From: Pseudomonas proteolytica
Lineage (GTDB): Bacteria > Pseudomonadota > Gammaproteobacteria > Pseudomonadales > Pseudomonadaceae
Assembly: GCF_007858275.1 (NCBI RefSeq)
Contig: NZ_VFEV01000001.1
Span: 186,001 to 250,000 of the forward strand
Length of the DNA: 64,000 bases
Reading direction: 5' to 3'
In this document: positions 37,568 to 45,315 of the stretch, piece after piece
How positions within the stretch are numbered: position 1 is the first letter of the stretch
Layout of the letters: the number at the start of each line of letters is the position of its first letter
Translations under genes and position numbers: made by a program
Notes under the pieces: model-generated
The model's input: the letters and a program-made list of their open reading frames with translations, nothing else
Database searches by the model: none
What the model was told of the DNA's origin: nothing

Positions 37568-38608
37568 ATGAAGTATCGACAGCTGGGCCGGACCGATCTG
37601 AACGTGAGCGAGATCTGCCTCGGGACCATGACCTGGGGTGAGCAGAACACCGAGGCAGAGGCCTTCGCGCAGATTGAGCGGGCCAAAGGCGCGGGGATCA
37701 ACTTCCTCGATACCGCAGAGATGTACCCGGTGCCGCCCAAGGCCGACACCTATGCCACCACCGAGCGCTACATCGGCAATTACTTCAAGAGCCGTGGCGA
37801 CCGCGCCGACTGGATCCTCGCCAGCAAGATCGCCGGCCCCGGCAATACCATCGACTACATCCGCGATGGCCACCTCAAGCACAACCGCAAACATATCGTC
37901 GACGCCCTGGATGCCAGCCTCAAGCGCCTGCAGACCGACTGGATCGACCTGTACCAGTTGCACTGGCCGGAACGCAGCACCAACTTCTTCGGCCAACTGA
38001 GCTACAAGCACCAGGAAGAGCCCGACCTGACGCCCCTGGAAGAAACCCTCGAAGCCCTCGACGAGCAGGTCAAGGCCGGCAAGATCCGCCACATCGGCCT
38101 GTCCAATGAAACGCCCTGGGGCACCATGAAGTTCCTGGCCCTGGCCGAGGCCCGTGGCTGGACCCGCGCAGTGTCGATCCAGAACCCCTACAACCTGCTC
38201 AACCGCAGCTTTGAAGTGGGCCTGGCGGAGATCGCCATCCGCGAGCAATGTGGCTTGCTGGCTTACTCGCCCCTGGCGTTCGGCATGCTCAGCGGCAAGT
38301 ACGAAGGCGGCGCACGGCCAGCCAAGGGCCGCTTGAGCCTGTACAGCCGCTTCAGCCGCTACTTCAACCCACAATCGGAAGCCGCGTGCAGCCGCTACGT
38401 GGCCCTGGCCCGCGAGCACGGCCTGGACCCGGCGCAGATGGCCCTGGCGTTTGTGACGCAGCAGCCGTTTGTGACCAGCAATATCATTGGCGCCACGACG
38501 CTTGCGCAGTTGGATAGCAACATCGCCAGTGCCGACCTGAAGCTGTCGAAAGAGGTGCTGGAGGGGATTGAGGCGATTCAGAAGGATCATCCCAACCCTG
38601 CGCCTTGA
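37568..38608 (+). CDS. tas: NADP-dependent aldo-keto reductase (Tas family)
   Basis: A 346-residue (alpha/beta)8 aldo-keto reductase like E. coli Tas. The catalytic tetrad is visible: Asp and Tyr in NFLDTAEMYPVPP, Lys in WILASKIAGPG and His in LYQLHWPER. The C-terminal coenzyme segment is NIIGATTLAQLDSNI. AAGGAG lies 7 bases before the ATG at 37568, so the longer reading from 37376 is discarded. The natural substrate of Tas proteins is not known. It stands alone, divergent from rplM. Confidence 0.9.
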   Translation: MKYRQLGRTDLNVSEICLGTMTWGEQNTEAEAFAQIERAKGAGINFLDTAEMYPVPPKADTYATTERYIGNYFKSRGDRADWILASKIAGPGNTIDYIRDGHLKHNRKHIVDALDASLKRLQTDWIDLYQLHWPERSTNFFGQLSYKHQEEPDLTPLEETLEALDEQVKAGKIRHIGLSNETPWGTMKFLALAEARGWTRAVSIQNPYNLLNRSFEVGLAEIAIREQCGLLAYSPLAFGMLSGKYEGGARPAKGRLSLYSRFSRYFNPQSEAACSRYVALAREHGLDPAQMALAFVTQQPFVTSNIIGATTLAQLDSNIASADLKLSKEVLEGIEAIQKDHPNPAP

Positions 38609-38625
38609 TTGACCTTTAGGCCGCC

Positions 38626-38700
38626 TTCGCGAGCAAGCCCGCTCCCACATTCGAATGTGTTCACACATCAAAATGTGGGAGCTGGCTTACCTGCGATAGC
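38626..38700. repeat. REP pair after tas
   Basis: Inverted REP arms at 38626-38650 (ending GCAAGCCCGCTCCCACAT) and 38673-38700 (ATGTGGGAGCTGGCTTACC...). The two arms belong to slightly different subtypes (CGGGCTTG versus CTGGCTTA). Lies between the convergent tas and acyl-CoA dehydrogenase genes. Confidence 0.82.
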
Positions 38701-38721
38701 GCCCTCAAAAGCACTAAAGAT

Positions 38722-39858
38722 TCAAAGCGCCCGCGCAATGATCTCCTTCATGATCTCGTTGGTCCCCGCATAAATGCGCTGCACGCGCGCATCCGCCCAG
38801 GCCCGGGCGATCGGGTATTCCCACATGAAGCCGTAGCCGCCGTGCAACTGCACGCACTCGTCGAGCACCTTGCATTGCAGGTCAGTGGTCCAATACTTGG
38901 CCATCGCCGCCGTGGGCACGTCCAGCTTGCCTTGCAGGTGCTGTTCCAGGCACTTGTCGACAAACACCCGGCCGATCTGCACCTCGGTGGCAATCTCCGC
39001 CAGCTTGAAGCGGGTGTTCTGAAAGTCCGCAATCGCCTTGCCAAAAGCCTTGCGCTCGCGGGTGTAGTCCAACGTCCATTGCAATGCAGCTTCGGCCGAG
39101 GCCAGGGCGCCGATGGCCACGGTCAGGCGCTCCTGGGGCAGTTCCTGCATCAGGTAGGCAAAGCCCATCCCCGCCTGGCCCAGCAGGTTCTCCTTGGGCA
39201 CGCGCACATCCTGGAAGAACAGCTCGGAGGTGTCCTGGGCCTTCATCCCGACCTTTTCCAGGCGCTTGCCCTTGTCGAACCCCGGCGTATTGGCCTCGAC
39301 CAGAAACAGGCTGGTGCCTTTGGCGCCCGCCTTGGGGTCGGTCTTGGCCACCACAATCACCAGGTCCGCCAGGAAGCCGTTGGTGATAAAGGTCTTGGAG
39401 CCGTTGATCACATATTCGTCGCCATCCAACACGGCGGTGGTCTTGACCCCTTGCAGGTCGGACCCGGCGCCCGGCTCGGTCATGGCAATCGCGGTGACCA
39501 TTTCCCCGGACACCAACTTGGGCAAGTACTTGTGCTTCAGTGCCTCGCTGCCGTAATGCAGGATATACGGCGCAACAATGTCCGAATGCAGGGAGAAGCC
39601 AATCCCGGTCAGCCCCAGGCGGCCGATCTCTTCGATCACCACGGTGCTATAGAGAAAGTCGGCGCCCAGGCCGCCGTATTCTTCCGGCAGATGGGAACAG
39701 AGCATGCCCGCCTCCCCCGCCTTGCTCCACAGATTGCGATCAATATGCCCCTGCTTTTCCCATTGCGCATGGAACGGCACCGCGTCCTTTTCAAGGAAGG
39801 TGCGCACGCTCTGACGGAAGAGTTCGTGCTCGGAGCTGAACAAGGTTCTGGGAATCAT
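38722..39858 (-). CDS. Acyl-CoA dehydrogenase
   Basis: A 378-residue FAD-dependent acyl-CoA dehydrogenase. Signatures are AMTEPGAGSDLQGVKT (FAD and substrate contact, about residue 128), SKTFITNG and the C-terminal QLHGGYGFMWEYPIAR with RIYAGTNEIMKEIIAR. The catalytic base would be a Glu in the YAGTNEI segment, as in short and medium-chain enzymes. Chain-length preference cannot be told. A single gene divergent from the regulator at 40004, which may control it (inference from arrangement only). Confidence 0.92.
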   Translation of the reverse strand: MIPRTLFSSEHELFRQSVRTFLEKDAVPFHAQWEKQGHIDRNLWSKAGEAGMLCSHLPEEYGGLGADFLYSTVVIEEIGRLGLTGIGFSLHSDIVAPYILHYGSEALKHKYLPKLVSGEMVTAIAMTEPGAGSDLQGVKTTAVLDGDEYVINGSKTFITNGFLADLVIVVAKTDPKAGAKGTSLFLVEANTPGFDKGKRLEKVGMKAQDTSELFFQDVRVPKENLLGQAGMGFAYLMQELPQERLTVAIGALASAEAALQWTLDYTRERKAFGKAIADFQNTRFKLAEIATEVQIGRVFVDKCLEQHLQGKLDVPTAAMAKYWTTDLQCKVLDECVQLHGGYGFMWEYPIARAWADARVQRIYAGTNEIMKEIIARAL

Positions 39859-40003
39859 GGGTCACCTGCGTCGATTGTCAGACAAAAACAAGATCACAGA
39901 GCCTAAGCTGCACGGACGTCACAGGACACTGGACACATGCGACAAAAAATAAGACGATCCAGCCGTTAGTTGACCACTTTCCCCTATAAGAATAATCGAA
40001 ATT

Positions 40004-40999
40004 ATGTCTAGCCTCGTCTCCACGCCCCTGCGGCGCGTCAGCATTTTGGCCATTGATCGGGTGTTTGCTTCAACCCTCATGCAAGCCAAGGATTTTTTCC
40101 ACCTCGCCAGCCTGCGTTACGGCAAACAGCAAGGCCTGGGCCTCACGCCAGCCTTTGAAACCCGCCTTGTCAGCCCCGACGGGCAACCGGTATGTAGCTT
40201 CAGCGATGTGATCATGCCGGTGGACGGCGGCCTGGAAAACGCCGACATCATTGTGCTCCCAGCCTTCTGGGATGACTTCGACGCCCTGAGCAAACGCTAC
40301 CCGCAGATCCTGCCATGGCTGCGTGAGCAGCATGCCCGGGGTGCGGTGCTGTGCGGTGAGGCCACCGGGGTGTTCTGGCTCGCCGAAGCCGGCCTGCTTG
40401 ATGGCAAGGAGGCGACCACCTACTGGCGCTTCTTCAATGCGTTCAGCGAGCGCTTCCCCAAGGTCCAGCTCAATCAGGACAAGCACCTGACCGACGCCGA
40501 CAACCTGTACTGCGCCGGCGGCACAACATCGGCCTGCGATCTTTATATCTATCTGATCGAGCGTTTCTGCGGCGCCAACATCGCCCAGGCCGTGGCCCGC
40601 GACATTCTCTACGAAGTGCAGCGCAGCTACGCACCGGGGCGCATCGGGTTTGGCGGGCAGAAGCTGCACCAGGACGTGATCATCCTGCAGATCCAGCATT
40701 GGCTCGAAGAGCACTTCGCCGACAAGTTCCGCTTTGAAGACGTCGCCCGCGAACACGGCATGAGCATCCGCAACTTTATGCGCAGGTTCCAGACCGCGAC
40801 CGGCGACAAGCCGCTGCACTACCTGCAACGCCTGCGGATCGAGACCGCCAAGGGGTTGTTGTCGGGCAGCCGCAAGAGCATCAAGACCATCAGCTACGAG
40901 GTGGGTTACGACGATGCGAGCTTCTTTGCGCGGCTGTTCAGGCAGCACACGGAGTTGTCGCCGAACCAGTATCGCCAGCAGTTCCAGCAGGCCGCCTAA
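40004..40999 (+). CDS. GlxA-type AraC family transcriptional regulator
   Basis: A 331-residue regulator with an N-terminal DJ-1/PfpI-like domain (residues about 10-200, with VLCGEATGVFWLAEAGLLDG as the nucleophile-elbow region) and a C-terminal AraC double helix-turn-helix (residues about 225-325, FRFEDVAREHGMSIRNFMRR and ISYEVGYDDASFFARLFR). The elbow carries Cys-Gly-Glu rather than a full hydrolase triad, so it is a sensor rather than an enzyme. GlxA-type regulators often control amine or fatty-acid related catabolism. It lies divergent from an acyl-CoA dehydrogenase. Confidence 0.88.
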   Translation: MSSLVSTPLRRVSILAIDRVFASTLMQAKDFFHLASLRYGKQQGLGLTPAFETRLVSPDGQPVCSFSDVIMPVDGGLENADIIVLPAFWDDFDALSKRYPQILPWLREQHARGAVLCGEATGVFWLAEAGLLDGKEATTYWRFFNAFSERFPKVQLNQDKHLTDADNLYCAGGTTSACDLYIYLIERFCGANIAQAVARDILYEVQRSYAPGRIGFGGQKLHQDVIILQIQHWLEEHFADKFRFEDVAREHGMSIRNFMRRFQTATGDKPLHYLQRLRIETAKGLLSGSRKSIKTISYEVGYDDASFFARLFRQHTELSPNQYRQQFQQAA

Positions 41000-41017
41000 C
41001 TAAAGCCGGGCACAATC

Positions 41018-41114
41018 AAATGTGGGAGCGGGCTTGCTCGCGAATGCGGAGTGTCAGTTAACGAATAAGTCGACTGATACACCGCATTTCGCGAGCAAGC
41101 CCGCTCCCACATTT
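41018..41114. repeat. REPIN between the AraC gene and zapE
   Basis: Long inverted REP arms at 41018-41049 and 41082-41114, each with the core GTGGGAGCGGGCTTGCTCGC or its complement. The arms are near perfect over about 30 bases, with a 32-base spacer. This is the best preserved REPIN in the window. Confidence 0.9.
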
Positions 41115-41129
41115 TGGTTCGGTGTTTGC

Positions 41130-42224
41130 CTAAGGCTTGTGCGCCCGCGCCAGGAACTCGTGGGACTGCATTTCCAGCAAACGACTCAAGGTGCGCTGGA
41201 ATTCGAAGTTCAAGCGACCGCCGGTGTAGAGGTCCTTGAGTTCGACTTCAGCTGAAATGATCAGCTTGACGTTACGGTCGTAGAACTCATCGACCATGTT
41301 GATAAAGCGCCGGGCGATGTCGTCGGTGGTGACGCTCATTTGCTCCACGCCACTCAAGATCACGGCATGGAAGATCTTGCCCAGTTCGATGTAGTCGTTC
41401 TGGCTGCGCGGGCCGTCGCACAGTTCGCGGAAGTCGAACCAGGCCACGTCGTCACAGGTGCGCAGGGCGATGATCTGGCGATTTTCGATGATCAACTTAT
41501 CGTTTTCCACCGCCTGGGTGCATTCCGGCGTCAGCGCGCGAAAGCTCTTGCGCAGGCTTTCATGGGCCGCTTCGTCGAGGGGGAAGTGGAACAGTTCCGC
41601 CTGCTCAAGGTGACGCAGACGGTAGTCGACGCCGCTGTCGACGTTGACGATATCGGTGTGCTGCTTGATCAGGGCGATGGCCGGCAGGAAGCGCGCGCGT
41701 TGCAGGCCGTCCTTGTACAGGCCGTCGGGCACGATGTTCGAGGTGGCGACCAGGGTCACGCCGTTCTTGAACAACTCTTCCATCAGGGTGCCAAGGATCA
41801 TCGCGTCGGTGATATCGGACACGAAGAACTCATCGAAGCAGATCACCCGCGCCTCTTGGGAGAAGCGTTTGGCGATGATGGTCAGCGGGTTTTTCTCGCC
41901 GTGCAGGGTCTTCATCTCTTCGTGCACACGCTTCATGAAGCGGTGGAAGTGCGTGCGCGATTTTTCCTTGAACGGCAGCGCTTCGAAGAAGGTATCGACC
42001 AGGTACGTCTTGCCCCGGCCCACGCCGCCCCAGAAATACAGGCCCTTGACCGGCACCTGGTCTTTCTTGCCAAACAACTTGCTGAGCATCCCGGGCTTGC
42101 TCTGCGAGGCCGCGACCAGGTCTTCGTACAGGCGCTGCAAATGGCGCACCGCCGTTTCCTGGGCCGCATCATGGAAGAAGTCGGGGCGCTTCAGATCAGC
42201 TTGATATCGTTCTAGGGGCGTCAT
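41130..42224 (-). CDS. zapE: Cell division protein ZapE (AFG1-like ATPase)
   Basis: A 364-residue P-loop ATPase. Walker A is GGVGRGKTYL (about residue 69) and Walker B ICFDEFFVSD (about residue 130), as in AFG1/LACE1 proteins. In E. coli ZapE destabilises FtsZ filaments and is needed under low oxygen or heat. The start at 42224 (MTPLERYQADLKR) is the family N-terminus; upstream residues to 42287 cross the trpS terminator. Downstream of trpS on the same strand. Confidence 0.93.
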   Translation of the reverse strand: MTPLERYQADLKRPDFFHDAAQETAVRHLQRLYEDLVAASQSKPGMLSKLFGKKDQVPVKGLYFWGGVGRGKTYLVDTFFEALPFKEKSRTHFHRFMKRVHEEMKTLHGEKNPLTIIAKRFSQEARVICFDEFFVSDITDAMILGTLMEELFKNGVTLVATSNIVPDGLYKDGLQRARFLPAIALIKQHTDIVNVDSGVDYRLRHLEQAELFHFPLDEAAHESLRKSFRALTPECTQAVENDKLIIENRQIIALRTCDDVAWFDFRELCDGPRSQNDYIELGKIFHAVILSGVEQMSVTTDDIARRFINMVDEFYDRNVKLIISAEVELKDLYTGGRLNFEFQRTLSRLLEMQSHEFLARAHKP

Positions 42225-42243
42225 AATTTCGTTAGCAAGGCAA

Positions 42244-42275
42244 CAAAAACGGGCCGTCACTGTAACGACGGCCCC
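42244..42275 (-). terminator. Terminator after trpS
   Basis: An 8-bp stem (GGGCCGTC at 42251-42258, GACGGCCC at 42267-42274) with an 8-base loop, followed on the minus strand by GTTTTTGTTG. It lies 30 bases after the trpS stop. Confidence 0.82.
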
Positions 42276-42303
42276 GGATAATGGCAATCAACCCTTGGTC
42301 GGG

Positions 42304-43659
42304 TCAGTCCTCGATGGGGGTCAATGCCACGCGCACAGCTTCGATGGCGGCATCCCGCGCAGCCGCATCGGCAAAGGCCGGGCTGTCGGCGACACAGGCG
42401 CCTTCGAGCCACACACTGAAGCCCAGGGCCTCACTGCGCACATCCAGCGCCTGGCCGGACTGCAACTGCTTGGTGGCAGCCCCCGCCGCCTTGCCGTCGG
42501 CAAAGTTGCGCGACAACAGCAGTTGCTCGCCATCAGCCGCCAGCAGGCGGAAACGGAAGCTGCCGTCGTCTTCACGGAAGCTGACAAAACGCGCGGCCTT
42601 GACTGCCTTCTTCTTGACGCTGGCAGCTTCGCTCGCCTGGTTGACGAACGAACGCAAGCCCACGGCTTCGCGCAGCTCTTGCAGGAATGGAGCGGCCACG
42701 GCGCGGGCTTTCTTGGCGCCGACCAGCAACAGGTCTTCCATGTCCGAAGGGCGCGACATCAATTGATGGTAGCGCTCGCGGGCTTCGCCCAACTGGCCGT
42801 CCAGCAGTTGGAACAGACGGTTCTTCGCCTCACCCCAACCCAGGCCATCGAGCAGTTCGCGGCGCAGTTGCTGTTCCTGTTCTGGGGTGGCGAACGCCTG
42901 GTACAAGGTGAACAGGTGGGAGTTGTCCGGATCCTTGGCCTCACCCGGCGCGCGGGAGTCGGTGACGATCCGCGAGATCGCGTCCTTCATGTCCTTGGCG
43001 GTGGTGAACAACGGGATGGTGTTGTCGTAGCTTTTCGACATCTTGCGCCCATCCAGGCCCGGCAAGGTGGCGACGCTTTCTTCGATCAACGCCTCGGGCA
43101 TGGTGAAGAACTCACGGCCCTTGCCAAACAGGTGGTTGAAACGCTGGCCGATATCACGGGCCATTTCCACGTGCTGGATCTGGTCGCGGCCGACCGGCAC
43201 CTTGTGCGCGTTGAACATCAGGATGTCTGCGGCCATCAGCACCGGGTAGCTGTACAGGCCCATGCTGATCCCGGCGTCCGGGTCTTCGCCGTTTTCCAGG
43301 TTCTTGTCCACCGAGGCCTTGTAGGCGTGGGCGCGGTTGAGCAGGCCCTTGGCCGCGACGCAGGTCAGCAGCCAGGTCAGCTCGGGAATTTCCGGGATAT
43401 CGGACTGACGATAGAACGTCACCCGGTTCACATCCAGGCCACCCGCCAGCCAGGTCGCGGCGATTTCCATACGCGAGCGCTGGATGCGCTGCGGGTCATC
43501 GCACTTGATCAGGGCGTGGTAGTCGGCCAGGAAGTAGAACGAATCGGCATTGGCATCCTGGCTGGCGAGGATCGCCGGGCGGATGGCACCGGCGTAGTTG
43601 CCCAGGTGCGGGGTGCCGGTGGTGGTGATGCCGGTGAGGATACGGGTACGAGTCGTCAT
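42304..43659 (-). CDS. trpS: Tryptophanyl-tRNA synthetase with C-terminal extension
   Basis: A 451-residue class I synthetase. The HIGH-equivalent is TPHLGNY near the N-terminus and the KMSKS loop is intact ([11 protein letters not shown], about residue 245). The catalytic and anticodon regions end near residue 335; the remaining 110 residues (from about [14 protein letters not shown]) form an extra domain absent from the roughly 334-residue E. coli enzyme, with a beta-rich look. Long TrpRS forms are known in pseudomonads. It follows a hydrolase gene by 24 bases on the same strand. Confidence 0.95.
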   Translation of the reverse strand: MTTRTRILTGITTTGTPHLGNYAGAIRPAILASQDANADSFYFLADYHALIKCDDPQRIQRSRMEIAATWLAGGLDVNRVTFYRQSDIPEIPELTWLLTCVAAKGLLNRAHAYKASVDKNLENGEDPDAGISMGLYSYPVLMAADILMFNAHKVPVGRDQIQHVEMARDIGQRFNHLFGKGREFFTMPEALIEESVATLPGLDGRKMSKSYDNTIPLFTTAKDMKDAISRIVTDSRAPGEAKDPDNSHLFTLYQAFATPEQEQQLRRELLDGLGWGEAKNRLFQLLDGQLGEARERYHQLMSRPSDMEDLLLVGAKKARAVAAPFLQELREAVGLRSFVNQASEAASVKKKAVKAARFVSFREDDGSFRFRLLAADGEQLLLSRNFADGKAAGAATKQLQSGQALDVRSEALGFSVWLEGACVADSPAFADAAARDAAIEAVRVALTPIED

Positions 43660-43683
43660 GGGTAATCGCTTATCAGACTGCTA

Positions 43684-44313
43684 TCAATTCGAAAGGCGCG
43701 GCAGCACCAGATCCTTGAGATCGGTGAGCTTGCCATGAAAAAAGTGCCCGCATTCTGCCACTTTCAGCAGCTCATGGGGGCGTTTCAGGGCCGCGGACCA
43801 GTCGTAGACGGTCTGCGGGTCGACCACTTCGTCGGTTTCCGGCTGGATCAGGGTCAACGGGCAGTCCTGTGGCAGCACGTCCTCATCACGCAAACGCATG
43901 ACCGCCGCAGCCACCATGAACAGGTGCGCGAGTTTTTCGCCCTTGGCTTCCAGGCGCCCGCCCAGACTTGCGGCAACAAAACCACCGAACGAGAAACCCA
44001 GCAAGGTGATGGGCAGGCCCGGGTGCTTTTCACGCAGCCAACCGGCCGCCGCTTCGGCGTCGTCCACTTCACCACTGCTCATGTCGTGGGTACCGGCACT
44101 GGCACCCACGCCACGGTAATTGAAACGCAAAGTAATCAAACCGGCATCGCGGGCGGTGCGTTGCAAGGTCGATACGACTTTATTGAGCATGGTGCCGCCC
44201 TGCACCGGGTTGGGGTGGCAGATCAGCGCCAGGCCACGTGGCTCGGGGTGATCCAGATACAGGGCTTCCAATTGGCCTACCGGGCCATCGATCAAAACGG
44301 GGGTTTCACGCAT
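43684..44313 (-). CDS. Small alpha/beta hydrolase
   Basis: A 209-residue single-domain alpha/beta hydrolase of the dienelactone-hydrolase-like group. The oxyanion segment CHPNPVQGGTM follows the first strand; the nucleophile elbow is GFSFGGFVAASLG (Ser), the acid lies near IQPETDEVVDP and the base is His in AECGHFFHGKL. It has no signal peptide; substrate unknown. The ATG at 44313 is used; a TTG two codons earlier sits better behind GGAG and could be the real start. Likely co-transcribed with trpS. Confidence 0.82.
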   Translation of the reverse strand: MRETPVLIDGPVGQLEALYLDHPEPRGLALICHPNPVQGGTMLNKVVSTLQRTARDAGLITLRFNYRGVGASAGTHDMSSGEVDDAEAAAGWLREKHPGLPITLLGFSFGGFVAASLGGRLEAKGEKLAHLFMVAAAVMRLRDEDVLPQDCPLTLIQPETDEVVDPQTVYDWSAALKRPHELLKVAECGHFFHGKLTDLKDLVLPRLSN

Positions 44314-44460
44314 GAGCAAGGAATGAACTCCGTGACCTCTCAAGGGGTCGACTCGTCTAGCTAAAAGTCTGTGCATGGCATCATTGCGAGCTTAATCGCG
44401 GTATACAGCGCAGGTCCGAGCCGTTAACGTAAAGCAAAGCCGTTTATAGAGGAAGGACTC

Positions 44461-44898
44461 GTGGAACACTCGCTCTTAGTTTGGTTGTTGCCGACTCTTG
44501 CCCTGGTTGCCGGTGTCGCCATTGGATTCCTGGTTGCTCGCCTGCTGCCGAATGCCGCGCCTAACCGCACGCAGCGTCAGTTGGATGACATTCAGGAACG
44601 TTTTGACAGTTATCAGAACGAGGTTGTTACCCACTTCAACAGCACCGCGACCCTGGTCAAGAAGCTCACCCAGAGCTACCAGGAAGTACAGGATCACCTC
44701 GCCGATGGCGCCAACCGCCTGGCCCTTGACGACATCTCCCGTCAGCGCCTGCTGGCCGCGCTGCATTCCGATGCCACGCAAGCCCCACGGGAGCGCCTGA
44801 CCCCGCCAAGGGAAAATCAGGAGCCGCCACGGGACTACGCGCCAAAAACGCCGAACGCCCCCGGCATGCTGGATGAGCATTACGGCTTGAAGAAGTAA
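44461..44898 (+). CDS. zapG: Cell division protein ZapG (YhcB, DUF1043)
   Basis: A 145-residue inner-membrane protein: one N-terminal helix (WLLPTLALVAGVAIGFLVARLL), then a coiled-coil cytoplasmic part (QRQLDDIQERFDSYQNEV...) and a Pro-rich tail. Family YhcB/DUF1043; in E. coli it links divisome and elongasome and affects envelope synthesis. The start codon is GTG at 44461 behind AGGAAGGA. Followed by a strong terminator. Confidence 0.92.
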   Translation: MEHSLLVWLLPTLALVAGVAIGFLVARLLPNAAPNRTQRQLDDIQERFDSYQNEVVTHFNSTATLVKKLTQSYQEVQDHLADGANRLALDDISRQRLLAALHSDATQAPRERLTPPRENQEPPRDYAPKTPNAPGMLDEHYGLKK

Positions 44899-44913
44899 TA
44901 AGGTTTCAAGCGA

Positions 44914-44957
44914 TAAAAAGCCCGCCACCGATCACTCGGTGGCGGGCTTTTTTATTT
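44914..44957 (+). terminator. Terminator after zapG
   Basis: A 14-bp or longer stem (AAGCCCGCCACCGA at 44918-44931, TCGGTGGCGGGCTT at 44936-44949) with a 4-base loop, an A-run before and a T-run after. Strong and potentially bidirectional. Confidence 0.93.
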
Positions 44958-45315
44958 TCTCAAGGCTGGCACGCTGTCCGACGTTGACGATGCTCAAGCC
45001 CAGCAGTTCAGCAATCAGCGCCTGGTACAACATCGCCCATCCTCTTCGTCCATGCCCGAGGAATACTCAGCGTCCTGGTTCATTGCTCAGTTTTAGGGCT
45101 CCGTGCAGCCTAAGGAAAACTGTTCAGTCGCCGTTCAGCGCCAGACTGAGCGCCTTGCAATCTGCACTGCGAACCTGATGGAGAAAGACCTGCAAAACTT
45201 CTGATAAGGGAAATGTATTCTCCATAGCTATTCCTGGAACTCTTCCTACGTACGCGACCACACAACGGACGAAACTAAGCCCTACTCCTCCGACACGCGC
45301 TACGAGTTCCCTTTT
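44958..45315. other. Gene-poor gap before toxin 1
   Basis: No credible full gene is visible here. A 33-codon minus-strand ORF (45033-44932, MLYQALIAELLGLSIVNVGQ...) with GAGG upstream overlaps the zapG terminator and is only a candidate. The stretch 45128-45170 is a decayed copy of the roxR 3' end. Base composition falls toward the toxin gene. Confidence 0.5.
45128..45170 (+). repeat. Left copy of direct repeat: decayed roxR 3' end
   Basis: Aligns with 47939-47982 at about 35 of 45 columns with one gap; the first 15 bases (TCGCCGTTCAGCGCC) are identical. The right copy codes for the last dozen codons of roxR. The two copies bracket toxin 1 in the same orientation. Most differences are transitions, as in an old duplicate no longer under selection. 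Confidence 0.65.
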
